A stretch of 43,519 nucleotides of DNA from Chara braunii (GCA_003427395.1 BFEA01000178.1:313094-356612); one strand, 5' to 3'. Positions 1-11,892 are shown, counted from the first letter of the stretch. Notes: generated from the sequence alone by a model not told the origin. Program-made: numbers and translations.

Positions 1-1274
1 GCGAGGCACAACTTACCTCCACCTTACGGGAGCTGTCACCTCCTTTCGGTGGGCGTATCCCCGCCGAGCTACCAGTCCACAGTACGAAAGCTAATCAGTT
101 GCAATCGCAGAGGTGGACCAGCCGAGGGCGTTTCTCGTGCGCTGTAGCATAGGGGGTACGCGCGGNAATACGCCTCTATCGGACCCGCACGCGAACCGAC
201 ATCTTAGGGGGCTGAGGTCCCAAGCGCGACTCGTCGTCGGTCGACTAGGACGCATCCCACACACCACGCGCACACCACTTTACGAGCACAAAAAATAAAA
301 CACACTCACGCATACATACGAAACGACACAACACAAGCAACGCGACAACGCACCTAGCCCCTCGGTAGCCAACCCATAACTTTCCGATGCGGAAATCGGA
401 TAGGCGTCGCGCGTGAGACTTAGTATAAAACCGCCCGGACGCAGTGCCTACTCATATCGACTCGCAATGCAGGCGTACGCAAGCAGTCGCAATGATGACG
501 TACTATGTAGTGCCCATAATCGTGCGGTCCTCGTTAATCTCGAGGGTCGCATTCGACACTCAAGTGTCGGCTGACACGCGCCTTGAGGGTTAATATCTCG
601 ACGCTAGACAACCGCCAAGCGCGGTTGAAAACCACACACCCTTCTGCACTCTGTGCAGGGTGGAACAAATAGGCTTTGCACGGGTTCCCTGCAGAGTCTA
701 GGGCTTGGGATGTCCTGGACAAGGACCTTAAATCCCGGCCCAGGACCAACGTCCGACCATGAAAATCTCTAAGAAGCAAAAGGATAAAAGGAGATCTCCA
801 TTTTCTCTCACATCATAACCTGGTTAACCCTTGCGCATGATCTCAGTAAGCCGCGCACACACCCAAGACACATATAAATATATATATATATATATAAGGT
901 TTATTTATACAGGACGATCACTTCTCACAGTCACAGTGGGACTCCTCTCAACCATATATGTATGTAATCGCATGCAATCACATCCAGAGTCCGAACCACA
1001 AACGCACTTGCAATCACATCAAAGATTCATCCAGAAGTCCACGCACTACACGGGGTCAACTTCAACCATTCCTTGCACTCATACCCCTCGCTTTAGCCAT
1101 ACAAGCCTCACTCGTGCAACTCTTAAAAAAATACTCATTACTTTTGTTGGATGACCATTCAATAAAGTCCCGGTGAAAACACAATAAAACAGTTCAATCA
1201 CAAGGCTAAAGTCTTTAGGTTGAGTGGCAGGAGTGAGTTGGAGTTGAATCGTAAGCCGACGAATCGGCAACCGA

Positions 1275-1315
1275 CCTGTTATCTGTGATAACAGAAGATG
1301 ATCCTCAAGGGATCA
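1275..1315. repeat. Twin palindromes conserved in both arms
   Basis: The palindrome CTGTTATC-TGT-GATAACAG occupies 1275-1293. A second hairpin, TGATCC-TCAAG-GGATCA, follows at 1299-1315. Both recur in mirror position in the right arm (33843-33882) with changed loops but intact stems, so pairing survived while loop bases drifted. Confidence 0.7.
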
Positions 1316-1554
1316 GGCTGAATCTAGTCCTGATCTTGAATCAGACACCCCAAAGGACCTGTAACACAAGATAGGTCAAATGCCCAAGCTAAATCATCAG
1401 CATATGGGGGATAAACCTCCATAGCACATTCTCACTCAAAGCTACCTGCCAACTAAGTCCAAACCTACCCCTAAGTCAGTGCCCAAAGCAAAGGTAGACT
1501 AATGGCAGAATCTCCCCTATTCAGGGTGGACCGCCAGAATCGTCACCTGTCAAA

Positions 1555-2140
1555 ATATAATCTAACTCCTTTAAACTAAGAAAATTTCAGCAGCGCTTCC
1601 CGTAGGAAAAGTGCCTTTCCAGAATTTATATTAGTCCTTATATAAAAGCAGAAATAATCTCTAACTCTGGAAAACCAAAATCTGTCTAACTCTCTGAATT
1701 GGTAGAAATTTTGGCAGCATTCGCTTTTAGAAAGGGAGACTTCCCAGATTTATACTTAGTCAGATGTGAACTTAAAAGACAACCTGAGTTCAACTTAGAC
1801 AAGATTCAACTAACTCCTTAGTTTTGCAAAAATTTCGGCAACACTCCCTCTAGAAAAGTGTTTTTCCAAAATTTATACAAGGCCAAGTTCAGAATTTGAG
1901 AATAACTTTGACTTCCCAAAGTTCAATTTTGTCTAACTCCCTGAATTAGCAAAAATTTGGGCAGCACTCCCTTTAGAAAAGAAGACTTCCCAGACTTTAA
2001 CTAAGTCAGATATGAGAAAAAGACAAAGCTGAACTTTTGACAAGTCAAAATTCAACTAACTCCTTGGATTTGTAGAAATTTCGGCAGCGCTTCCCGTAGA
2101 GAAAGTAGCTTGCCAAGATTTATACAAAGCCAAATATAAG
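1555..2140. repeat. Tandem array, five ~124-bp units
   Basis: Five diverged units start near 1560, 1684, 1809, 1932 and 2056. Each contains a CTAACTCC-type start, then AAATTT(C/G)GGCAGC, a purine-rich segment, and CCAGA/CAAGATTTATAC. The mirror position in the right arm (33285-33595) holds only about three such units, so copy number has changed since the arms diverged. Confidence 0.75.
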
Positions 2141-2417
2141 AAAAGATCTCAGAAAATGCAAGAATTGATCTAAGTATAAAAAGTCGCTACATAAAATGCA
2201 GGAATTGACACTAAGTCCTATGACTCTAGCACATGGCGAGCAACTAAAGCAACTACCTATCAACCTGAAACTCAGACTAGGTAATGGCCTCACTCAGTCA
2301 CATGCAAGCCAAACCACAAAGGTAAGTACTCTCACCAGCACAAGTTCATTCCATATAGATAGTTTATGAATCTTTTAAGTCCTTAAACCCTTATTTTCCT
2401 CTTACATAAGACATAGA

Positions 2418-3103
2418 GCTGGACCATTCGCCATGGAAACAATGCCCAACTTGCCTTTAAGATATACACGAACAGGTTGCACAACTACTTCTCTCTTCTT
2501 TTGGGCATATGACTAAGCCATTCGCCATGGAAACAATGCCTAGCCGCCCTGAACCATTTAATATCCAAAAATTTAGTATTTTTCTGACTTTGTTTTCAAA
2601 AAAGGAAAGCAAATATGAGCAGGGGACTGAACCATTCGTCATGGAAACAATGTTCAACTTGCCCATATTATTTCCATTTATACTTCGTATTTTTCCCTTT
2701 CTCTTCTTGATGATATGGCTTAACGCTGGACCATTCACCATGGAAACAATGCCCAGCTGCCAGTTCAGATGCAAATATATATAAAGTATTTTCCTTTTAT
2801 ACTCAGTTTAACTTATATGCGTGGTTTTTAGGCTAAACCATTCACCATGGAAACAATGCTTAGCCTTAGACCAGAAATCCTCCCTCAGAATAAACAAAAA
2901 CTTAAACTCCTTCATTCAGGCAAATCCCCAGAGTTAACTAGAGCAGCCAGACCATTCACCATGGAAACAATGCCTGGCTCCCCAGAAAACAACTAAATAA
3001 ATACAGCAACCAAACCATTCACCATGGAAACAATGCCTGGTCCTTCAGAAAACAGTCAAATAAACACAGCCCTGAGCCATTCACCATGGAAACAATGCTC
3101 AGG
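2418..3103. repeat. Array of eight covarying-stem hairpins (type A loop)
   Basis: Eight copies share a 12-base loop, CACCATGGAAAC (early copies CGCC or CGTC), closed by an invariant CATT/AATG stem. Outside this, each copy has its own stem. Copies lie at 2418-2450 (GCTGG with one mismatch), 2513-2543 (CTA/TAG core), 2628-2656 (TGAA/TTCA), 2725-2757 (GCTGG/CCAGC), 2830-2866 (AGGCTAA/TTAGCCT), 2945-2979 (AGCCAG/CTGGCT), 3009-3041 (ACCA/TGGT) and 3071-3103 (CCTGAG/CTCAGG). Spacing is 62-115 bp, and the intervening sequence is AT-rich and not obviously repeated. Paired flanks that differ from copy to copy mean the stem, not its sequence, is preserved. It could be an RNA fold or a product of template switching. 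Confidence 0.85.
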
Positions 3104-4739
3104 CTTTGATTGACCCTTCCAAACGCATGCAAGACTACCTTCCTCCCACCTTCCCCCAATTTATCCCTTTGTCTGCTTTCAACCAAAATAAAGAAGAAAC
3201 TTAGGCTTCACTCTCACACGTTCCTTCCATTCAGTCTGATTGGGTCCTGAAGAGAAAGCAAAAACCATAGGGACAGCCTCATGCATACAACAGTCATACT
3301 GCAGGGGGATAAACAAACATGAGTGGTAATAGGTTGTACAAATGGAAATGGTTTACCTGACGATTCCCTGCCTCCAGAACTCCTCCTGAGTTTCGGCAGA
3401 GCTCCCGCAATCGGTGGGTGGACACCCCACAGAGCCTTGACGCGGACCTACGAGTTGCAATCCCGCCTGCCGCCTTCCTCTCGTAGCCAAGGACTAGACT
3501 GAGACTTAGAAGGGCAGAAAGAGATAGATTTGAGACTCTCAGATCCAAGAACGGTGCTCTCAGTCTCGCAAGAGAGGGCCTTGTAATCTTGGATCGCCTG
3601 AGGGCACCGCAATAATGGCCAAATTGTAACAGCTTGGTCAGGACTGAAGTCAACCTGCTGTAGTCGAGCTTCAGACAATTCCCCACATTGCAGCAAGAAC
3701 CCCCTTCACAACCTCTGGCCACACTCCCCAGCCTCAACACCTCTTTCAGTCGCTGCTACACAGCAGCCTGAAGCCCCTTCACACTCCACGGAATCTCCAT
3801 GGATCGTCATACGTCCGTCACCCGCGTGCAGCTGTAAGGCGCTGCAGATGCATAAGGTGCAAACTTCACCACTCCGCCGTGCTGTTCAGCAATTCGTGAG
3901 CACTTTAGTACGTTGGGTGCTGGTCGCAGCAGCTAGCCCGAAACAACTTGCGGCAACCCGCGACAACCAGTAGCGAGGCTGCAGTCATACGGTCCCCAAA
4001 CAGCCATACTCAGAACAACACAGTCAGCCCGCGGTAGCTCACTACACAATTGAAACGAGTAGCGACCTGCACAGCAGCAGGCTTTCAACAAGCTCAACCA
4101 TAGCCTAGGCCAGATGCTGGCAGCAAAAAACAAGCCTGGCTCCTAGGATAATTGGTAAGTCCGTTCGTCGGAGATCTGTTTCAACGGCGACTGCATGGCC
4201 CGTACCACAGATATGTCTACTTGAGGGATACAACCTTAACCTCACTCCGACAGGCAGTACTCCAGTTCTGGAAGCACCAACCACCAACTGCGCCTGCGCC
4301 TATTTGTCAGTAATCATGGCCGACATCTCGGCCAGGTGGATGCATAACCTCCTACTACAGTATGGACTGATACACAACCAAATACTTCACGTTACCACGC
4401 CCACCTCCAAATGACAGAAGCGGGGGTGCGAATACAGCGTCAGAGTTTCTACCTACTCACGTGTGTGATTCAACACCGTAGCTCGTCTTTCAGTTCATCC
4501 CGCACCGCCATCCTCCGAAGGTAAGTGCCCCCCTTCCCGACTCCACCGCGCAACACCCTTTTCATCTACTTTCTATCACACTAACTTTCTCCTCAATCTG
4601 ACCTTGCCAATCAACTCGCCCGGGGCAAGAACCTTGGGATCACCTCTCTTCTCTTCTAAACCCGATAAGGGAGGGGCGGGCTACGGGTTCCATCGCCCGC
4701 CACGTTCACTTCCTCGTCCGTTGCACTGCTCCACTCTCC

Positions 4740-5660
4740 AAATGCACCCGGCGCCCCATCCTGTCCAGATTCATTCTTCCTTTTCGCTGCCTGTCCGTTC
4801 ATCGCCTCTTCACTCACCTGCCTATAAATGCACCCGAAGCACAAAGGCGCCCTGGGTGTTCCTGCTTCCTGTTTCCTGCCCGATGTTGCTCCGCCTGTAC
4901 CTAGCGCAGGAACCCATCCGGGTTCATCCCTGCTCACTGCTAGTTAACTCCACCATTCCGCGCAGCCCCCCTCTTTACTACCGTTCATCCTACTATCCCA
5001 CGGCCAAAACTAACAGTAGATTCAGGTTTGCCTTCGCTCCAAAATGCAAAGCCGGCTCTTACTTAACTGAAATCTGTCACAGGACGGGCTTTTGCCTTCG
5101 TCACCTTCACTCCCGCCATTCTTCTGCGCACCAGTTCCTCTTTCTAACTTCTAGTTCACTAACCTGTCGGCCGAACTAACCTTCCCATCCTCCTCGCAGT
5201 CCCCGATAACCCCCGTGCGGACACTTAAATCACGTGGAATAGTCCGGGAGTGGCTGAGATCGGCTTTTTCCACTCCGCCATGCCCGTCTCCCACCTTTGC
5301 TCTGCCACTCCGTTCTTCGAATGTACCCGGCGCGGCTCCTCGTCCGGGTTCATTCGCCCTTTTTCTCATCTATGCTCGCCCCTTCTTCGTCGCCAATCAC
5401 TCCACTGCCTCGCTCCTACCCTGCGTCCGGCATAGCCCGCTTTTCCTCCCGACTCCCCAATGCATCTGGCACTGTCTAACGTCCAGATTCATACCACTTC
5501 AAAATCCTCCTTTATCCCCGATCTTTCTTCTCGTCTCCCTGTCGTCCCCCACTCTACTGCCTTGCCTTTCCCGCTCGCCTCACCTCCGTGGTACAGCGTC
5601 CGGCTCCTCCCTCTGCCATCACGTTCCTGGAATGCACCTATCACCATTCCCCGTCCGGGT
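4740..5660. repeat. C-rich region with a dispersed ~45-bp motif
   Basis: A motif of the form AATGCACCCGGCG, then a C-rich stretch, then GTCC(G/A)G(G/A)TTCATT recurs near 4741, 4828 (degenerate), 5320, 5458 and 5632. The reverse complement of the same motif lies in the right arm near 29750-29800. The long open frames over 4.6-6.1 kb are a by-product of C-rich composition: several frames are open at once, the proteins are Pro/Ser-rich, and the frames are not kept in the other arm. I see no gene here. Confidence 0.5.
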
Positions 5661-6115
5661 TCCCCCTTTCTTCCCCTATCCTCCATTCACTCTCCCCCGC
5701 CCGTTTTCCCCTGTTGCCTTGCTGCGGTAGGACGCAAATCCAGATACCGCAAGGCGCACCAACTGCTACAGACAGCGGATCGGAGATCACGGACGTCGAA
5801 CTCTACTAGGGAGTGTGTAACAGCTCCCCTGCCGAATCAGCCAACGCTACTGATTCCTGCCTGCCGGTCAACTCCAGCTATCCCGAGGGGAAGCTTCAGA
5901 AAGGACCGGCTACCAGCCGGTTCTATTAGTCTCTCGCCCCTACACCCTGTTCGACAAATGACGACTGCGACACTATCGCTGCGGGCCCCCAGCAATACCC
6001 AACGAGCGCCCCAAAATAAGCCAGAATATTTGGCTTTACTCACCAAGCTCCATCACCTGGGTTCCGACAGGGGCCCGTACCCGGACAGTTCAACGGTGTA
6101 CCTACTAAGCTAAGA

Positions 6116-6215
6116 CCTTGGGTACCTGCACCGTCCGCTGCCCTATCCGCTGCACCGTCCGCTGCACCGTCCGCTGCGCCTTCCGCTGCACCGTGTCCCA
6201 AGGCAAGCGGGACAC
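6116..6215. repeat. 12-bp minisatellite framed by inverted repeats
   Basis: About six copies of GCTGCACCGTCC or close variants fill about 6126-6195. The 7-bp inverted repeat CCTTGGG (6116-6122) / CCCAAGG (6197-6203) flanks them, and a second hairpin, GTGTCCC/GGGACAC, covers 6193-6215. I did not find a clear counterpart in the right arm. Confidence 0.7.
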
Positions 6216-7199
6216 GGTTAGAGCAGCTCCGGCGCAGTCACGGAAACAGTTCGTAACTGCACTTCAGGCAATCCCGCGAACACCACACACCCCATGCAAC
6301 CTTACATCAACCCCGGTATTGCGTCCTGTTCCGGGACGCGAGTAAAAGGATGAAAATTAAAACAAACTAGCGAGAGGTATAAGAAAGAAATAAACTAATA
6401 ATAATAAAACGAAACCAGGAGAAAAGGGAGAGGCGCTACAAACACCTCGCCTCCCCCGCGGATCGGGCCCGCCGCCGCGCCCACTAGCAAAACCGAGGGG
6501 GGATAGCCCCATCAGGCCCTCAACCCCTTCTGTTTTCCCCACGACGCTCCACTGCTGCTGCATCGATGCCCGCCAGCCTCAATCCCTGAACCTCCGTAAC
6601 AACTGTCCGACCTCATAACCTATAGGGCTAAGCCCAAGCCTGAGATCAATATCCGCGGAGTGCCATATAAGGCGGTGCGGCGCCCCGCTCAGGGCCGGGG
6701 AAACTGGCCTGCGCCTCATCTCTGCCTACAACCGTGCGCGCGGCCGTCCCGCGTCTGCCCCGACTTACCAAGCTGCACCACGGCCGCCACTCGCGCCACT
6801 CCGCGTGCCAAGACCTGCCGCCGTCACACTGTCGCCGTCGTCGCCGCCGTCGAGGTCGCCCTCAGTACGCACGAGTAACTCAATCAGACATGCCGGCCAA
6901 GGAAAAATACCCTTAATCCCAGTCTTATCAAGAATAAACAAAAATAGAAGTAAAAATACAGATACAATAGAAACGAACCGACCGGCGTACGCGCCGGCTT
7001 TATAATCAACGATAGAAGCGAAATCACACGCACCTCAAAAATCTGCGCGCCCACACACTCTCTATTCTAGTCAACCATCCAGTCAACGTAAATTACAGAT
7101 GCGGCCGCGCCTAGCGCGGTATATTTAAACTTTGAACCAGAACTATCTCCTGTCACTTGCACAAACCAGGGCGGATACCATTGTAAGGGTATTCGCACC

Positions 7200-8060
7200 G
7201 ACACCGAGTCACTTCTTCTTTGCCATTTTCCGAAAGAGTCGTAAAACTTTTGAAGCATGTCACTTCTCCTTTGATCTGGGCAGCTGGTATTGGTTATGTT
7301 ATGAGGCTGCCTTGACCTAGTAGGCCCTGGATTCCAATAGGAACGGATTCCGAGGCTTTGAATCAGTTATCTGACTCTTGGACTGCCGACCTGGTAGAGC
7401 CTGACTGCCGACTTCCCCAGGGTATGTGCAGCCCCTCAGGACTCAGGCTGGGCACTGGACCCCTAGTCTACCGCCTTGAGGATGTCGTCTCACGCCCCTA
7501 GGACCCTACAACCCGACCTTTGACCCCAGAGCTTTGACTTGGCCAGAAGGTATGACCCCAAGACTGCTGCAAGGCTGGTTTTGACCGTGGTTCTTTGCAT
7601 GAGCAGCACGCTTCTCCATTTCTGTGTGGTGCCTTCTCATCGTTGTGCGATATAAGTTATGAAAGCCTCTCAGACTGATGTATGAGGCTCAACAAATTCA
7701 CTGGTGATTCAGTGGTGAAAGAATTCACTCATTTCAGAAGTCCAATCCCAGTACCGCATCCTATACGCCGGCCAGGAGAACATTCCGGTAGGCACTATAC
7801 AGGCTAAGTAGAATCCAGGAGGTTAAGGCCGGCAGGTAGAGTAGAGGCCCCTAGCAGTCTATAGGTAGGGAATTGGCAATGTCTCATCCATGGGTCAGGT
7901 CGGAGCTCAGTCCCAAGGAAGGCCCACGACAGTCCGAATCTTTGTCGGATATGGCAGGGCCTTCCAGGAAAGGCCACGAGCCATGTGGGAGGCACCCCAC
8001 ACAGGACACAAGGTGGCAGGCAATCAGGTTGTTCCTCTTTCTGATTGGGCACCTGCCAAA
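7200..8060. other. Unassigned sequence between left arm and lone LTR
   Basis: I see no coding signature, RNA gene or repeat. The minus-strand ORF at 7804-8178 runs into the LTR-like block and has no recognisable domain, so it is not called. Confidence 0.4.
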
Positions 8061-8061
8061 G

Positions 8062-8263
8062 CGCTGTGAAATCAGACTTGCTCTTTTCTTTGACAGCATG
8101 CATGCAAACAGATAGCGAATCTGATCTAGCACATAGCGCCCACACAAAACTCAGAGATATGAACTTAGCCAGGAACACAGTTTTGATTCAGCTTGCTTCA
8201 AAATGGCTATGGCGCCCAACAAGTTTCCCACCCGATCATCCGTATCCACAAGCAACTCGTTTG

Positions 8264-8294
<31 letters not shown>

Positions 8295-9003
8295 CTAGGA
8301 TCTACCCTGGATGTCCCACACACATGCACGTACACACACACTAACACACTAACTCTCTGCCGACGTGGCAGCTATGGCTGCCTTCTCTCTCCTCCACTGA
8401 CTGTCGGCTATGGCCGACCTTCTTCCTCTTAGCCCACTTAGGGGCACCTGCAGACCTTCGTACACAAGACACTCCGACAGCGCTTCCGCATGGCTCACAG
8501 GCAGAATGAATGAATGTGTTGACGCTGCCTCTTTATTTATACTTCTTTGTGCTGTAGGTCTGGTCCTGTCGACCCAGGCCCAGATGTGCACAGTCCCACT
8601 TGGTACCTGCTGACTAGGACAGGTAGACACAGGACTGGGGACTGCTGACTGGACTTAGGTGGGACTGCCCACCTGACCACTTGCCTACGGACTGCACTCT
8701 AGGACCTACGAAGGGGCACTATAGATCTGTCTAGAAGGTTCTAGCCTAGCCTACGTGACCTTTCGGTACTGTAGCAGCGACGGCCTAAGTTGACCTTATA
8801 GGACTGTAGCAGCTACTACGACACAGGTTAGCAGATCGAAACCTCACAACCCACATATGTACAACAGCCCCAAACAGACAGCTTTAGGGGATAGGTCACG
8901 GGTTCAAGCTCACACTGGTCAAACTGTACTGTACACAGGGTGAGGGGAGGTCTAGGGATCGAACCCTGGGATCTGCGACTGTCGCGAACTAGCGTGAATC
9001 CAT
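8062..9003 (-). mobile_element. Lone LTR related to the gypsy LTR at 18.3 kb
   Basis: This ~940-bp block aligns over its full length, in the same orientation, with 18265-19230, the 3' LTR of the gypsy element. Shared landmarks in order are AATCAGACTTG, AGCGCCCACACAAA, a CA-repeat, TATGGC(C/T)G blocks, the AGGCAGAATGAATGAATG stretch followed by TTTATTTATACTT, CGGTACTGTAGCAGC, and a closing GATCGAACCCTGG. Identity is moderate, perhaps 70%. No gag or pol sequence adjoins it, so it is probably a solo LTR. The exact TG/CA ends and a target-site duplication could not be fixed by eye. Confidence 0.6.
8264..8292. repeat. (CA)n microsatellite
   Basis: An uninterrupted CA run lies inside the lone LTR. 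The related LTR at 18.4 kb has only short CA runs at the same place. Confidence 0.95.
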
Positions 9004-9004
9004 T

Positions 9005-9156
9005 TCAGCTGCAGTGTTGTCGAGTGCCAAGATCCCTGATACATGAACAGTAACTGGCGAGCAAATGGTCGACAGTGCAAGTGTGCCATAGCTGTAGGAT
9101 AGTCCAGGAGAGAGGGCGAGGTCATTCAGAGAGAGATCACAGGGCCTGGGCGCACC

Positions 9157-9228
<72 letters not shown>

Positions 9229-11136
9229 TGTGGGATTCCATTTTTGTGTGGATTAGTTCTTCCCGAAACAGAATTGATGATTTCATGTAGGGTCTGTGGC
9301 ACACTGTTCGCTGACGGACAGTCGTTCTTTTGCTGAAGTTCGTCAGGTTACAATGATCCACAGCTGCATTTGTGCAGATACGGTTTTTTTACGAAGTGTT
9401 TCCACCCAGCCGTGAAGGAGGGTCCACAAGGATGCAGACGAAGGCCATTGATTAGTATGATTACGGTAAATATCTCGAAGTGGCGATCATACAATGGCAT
9501 GCCTGCTTCACGCTGATTGCTCGTCTATTGACTCCCACCTGCTACACTGCCTCATTCCTTCTGTCGACCATGACTAAGGGAAGCTCAGGAAGCTGATGCC
9601 ATAATATGCCGTCGGAGATGCTCGTTCCCACACGGGACACAAGGCACAGTTGCACAGTTGTGGGCCGCAAGTACGCCGCCCAGGCAAACTTGAGAATAAA
9701 AAATGAGTCATTTCGAAAAGTTTGGATGAACAGACTGAGTGCTACCAGACCAAAATGGCTGGCCACACCAACCAAACGAAAAAAGAAAAATGCCACGCTG
9801 GTGTTTCCGCAACGCTTGGCGTGCATGGGAAGCACGCTCATCCACCCATTGTTAGACAATATGCTACACAGTCATCAACATTTAGAAACATTTAGCAACC
9901 ACTCTACCTCTCGGTGACTTCAACCAGAAGGAACATAGGAAACATGAAGCAACCTTGGTCTGCTTCCACAGCGAACTTTACTTCTGTGCTATCTACAGCA
10001 ACGATAGGTCAGCCATAGTTTCCAGTCAGACTTGGAATGCCATAAGACTACTTGCAATCTATCCCACAATGTCATCTCTTTTGCAGGAAAAACAAGGATG
10101 GAATCAGCTACCCCCTATGTGCCAAAGTTGTTACTTCTGAATCAACAACGTCAATGCTGTCTTCTTATGTTTCCTATTAGCCGATCTGAGATCTTTTTTT
10201 TTTTTTTTTTTTTTTTTTGAGAAGTCGAAGCTTCAATTCAAAACGGCGATGAGGCCGGGAACCTCACAAATCAACCCCGAGCTTCTGAGGCCGTTACCCA
10301 GTTTGGGCCTATGCTGGAAACCGAGTCCAGCGTCCCTCTCCTTCAACTAAAAGTACTGTCAACAAAAACCTTGCGGCTCCACTTTCTCCTTCATTTCTTC
10401 AACTTACTATTCTCTTACTCACGCCAAGAGAACCCTTGCTCTATTTCAAGGACCATGATCCTTTCAGTACTCTTTCGAACCTAATCACGGCCCAACGGAC
10501 CTGAGGCCCTCCGCTCACAACAGCTTCGCTAGTTACCTAGCCATGGGGAGATATCCGAGATAATCAACCTCCCCTCCATAGCACTGCCGCTAAGCTGTTA
10601 CCCACAGCCCACGTATTTAAAAGCTAATTAAGGGCCACTACACAACGCTCTGCATGCATCAGGCCCTAGATGCATCAGGAGATTCAGGACGCTTTCTGGA
10701 TCTGATACATTCGAAATGTTGGGCTCGTTTGAATGCACCAGGTGCAGAAACTCGAAATGCGTCTAGAGTGCTGTGCAGTGGAGCGAGGCCCTAAGTCCCT
10801 TTCTTCACTGATCTGAGATCCTTTTCCAATCGGACAAAATTGCCAATCCTTTTTGTCTTCTTCTTTTTTTAATTGCCAATCTAATCTGGGACTTTATCTG
10901 ACTTATTTCCTTATAAATAGAGACGACCTCTCCCCGAAAAATATAGGCAGTCTTTGCTTTCCATATCTCTCTACCATTCTCATTCCCCTGCGGACCAGAG
11001 CTTCATAACCCCATCCCCCTGAAAGGTCCCGATTAGGCTGCAAAATCCCGAATCAGATCCAGCGTCAGTCCAATGCAGGGTCTTGTTAGAAACTTCTTCC
11101 CAATGTGTCTTCCACCGCATCCAGACGTCATCAGCA
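9005..11136. other. Unassigned region with simple repeats
   Basis: I recognise no gene here. It contains the GA tract at 9160-9223 and a run of 25 T at 10194-10218, which may be the tail of a minus-strand retroposed sequence. Two overlapping ORFs at 9542-9917 on opposite strands have no recognisable domain. Confidence 0.4.
9160..9223. repeat. (GA)n microsatellite
   Basis: A perfect GA dinucleotide run of about 64 bases. Confidence 0.95.
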
Positions 11137-11318
11137 GTATTTAGTATAAGCAAGTTCTAAGATCACATCCTTCGAATAAAATCCAGTTAAAAAAGGAAAT
11201 CCAATTAAAGACATGCTGCCTATTAGCATCATAGCATAAGTAAAAGGTAACAAAGAAGCTAATCCTCCCATTTTGCGCATATCTTGTTCATCAGACATTG
11301 CATGAATCACAGAACCTG
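11137..11318 (-). pseudogene. nad5: Mitochondrial nad5 fragment inserted in nuclear DNA
   Basis: Reading the minus strand, about 60 codons match NADH dehydrogenase subunit 5, the proton-pumping membrane subunit of mitochondrial complex I. The conserved stretch begins GSVIHAM, continues [11 protein letters not shown] and [15 protein letters not shown], and ends ELAYTKY. The frame is intact, with no stop or frameshift. Homology stops abruptly after TKY, where a Cys codon and a stop follow. The upstream side is lost in the assembly gap. The full protein is over 600 residues, so this is a small internal piece. Nuclear neighbours make it a NUMT by inference. The abrupt end could be the insertion junction or an exon border of an intron-containing mitochondrial gene. 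Confidence 0.85.
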
Positions 11319-11808
11319 NNNNNNNNNNNNNNNNNNNNNNNNNNNNNNNNNNNNNNNNNNNNNNNNNNNNNNNNNNNNNNNNNNNNNNNNNNNNNNNNNN
11401 NNNNNNNNNNNNNNNNNNNNNNNNNNNNNNNNNNNNNNNNNNNNNNNNNNNNNNNNNNNNNNNNNNNNNNNNNNNNNNNNNNNNNNNNNNNNNNNNNNNN
11501 NNNNNNNNNNNNNNNNNNNNNNNNNNNNNNNNNNNNNNNNNNNNNNNNNNNNNNNNNNNNNNNNNNNNNNNNNNNNNNNNNNNNNNNNNNNNNNNNNNNN
11601 NNNNNNNNNNNNNNNNNNNNNNNNNNNNNNNNNNNNNNNNNNNNNNNNNNNNNNNNNNNNNNNNNNNNNNNNNNNNNNNNNNNNNNNNNNNNNNNNNNNN
11701 NNNNNNNNNNNNNNNNNNNNNNNNNNNNNNNNNNNNNNNNNNNNNNNNNNNNNNNNNNNNNNNNNNNNNNNNNNNNNNNNNNNNNNNNNNNNNNNNNNNN
11801 NNNNNNNN
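11319..11808. other. Assembly gap (490 N)
   Basis: Unsequenced bases lie between the nad5 fragment and a GA microsatellite. The rest of the NUMT may lie here, and the gap length may be nominal. Confidence 0.99.

Positions 11809-11889
<81 letters not shown>
11809..11889. repeat. (GA)n microsatellite at gap edge
   Basis: At least 81 bases of perfect GA repeat, open-ended into the gap. It probably caused the assembly break. Confidence 0.95.

Positions 11890-11892
<3 letters not shown>

Larger units (their letters stand above)
1..7200. repeat. Left arm of a ~7-kb diverged inverted repeat
   Basis: Read in reverse complement, this arm matches 28330-35198 in the same order over its whole length. 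Anchors seen by eye are 1-120 with 35075-35195, 240-270 with 34921-34951, 1275-1293 with 33864-33882, 1555-2140 with 33285-33595, 3390-3500 with 31720-31830, 6470-6540 with 28860-28920, and 7155-7195 with 28332-28375. Identity is patchy, roughly 65-90% at the anchors. The left end is cut by the window. Inner homology fades near 7200. No protein family is recognisable inside; the many short ORFs are low-complexity and do not correspond between the arms. The inner half (about 4.6-6.9 kb) is GC- and C-rich, while the outer half is AT-richer. One ambiguous base lies at 166. Confidence 0.85.

Noticed and set aside
2418-3103. CRISPR-like array
   Set aside because: Spacing is irregular, the conserved part is a hairpin loop rather than a fixed direct repeat, variable parts are inverted pairs, and the genome is eukaryotic without cas genes.
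4604-6113. Long overlapping ORFs (191, 171 and 217 codons) in the left arm
   Set aside because: The stretch is C-rich so several frames are open at once; products are Pro/Ser-rich without domains, and the frames are not preserved in the right arm.
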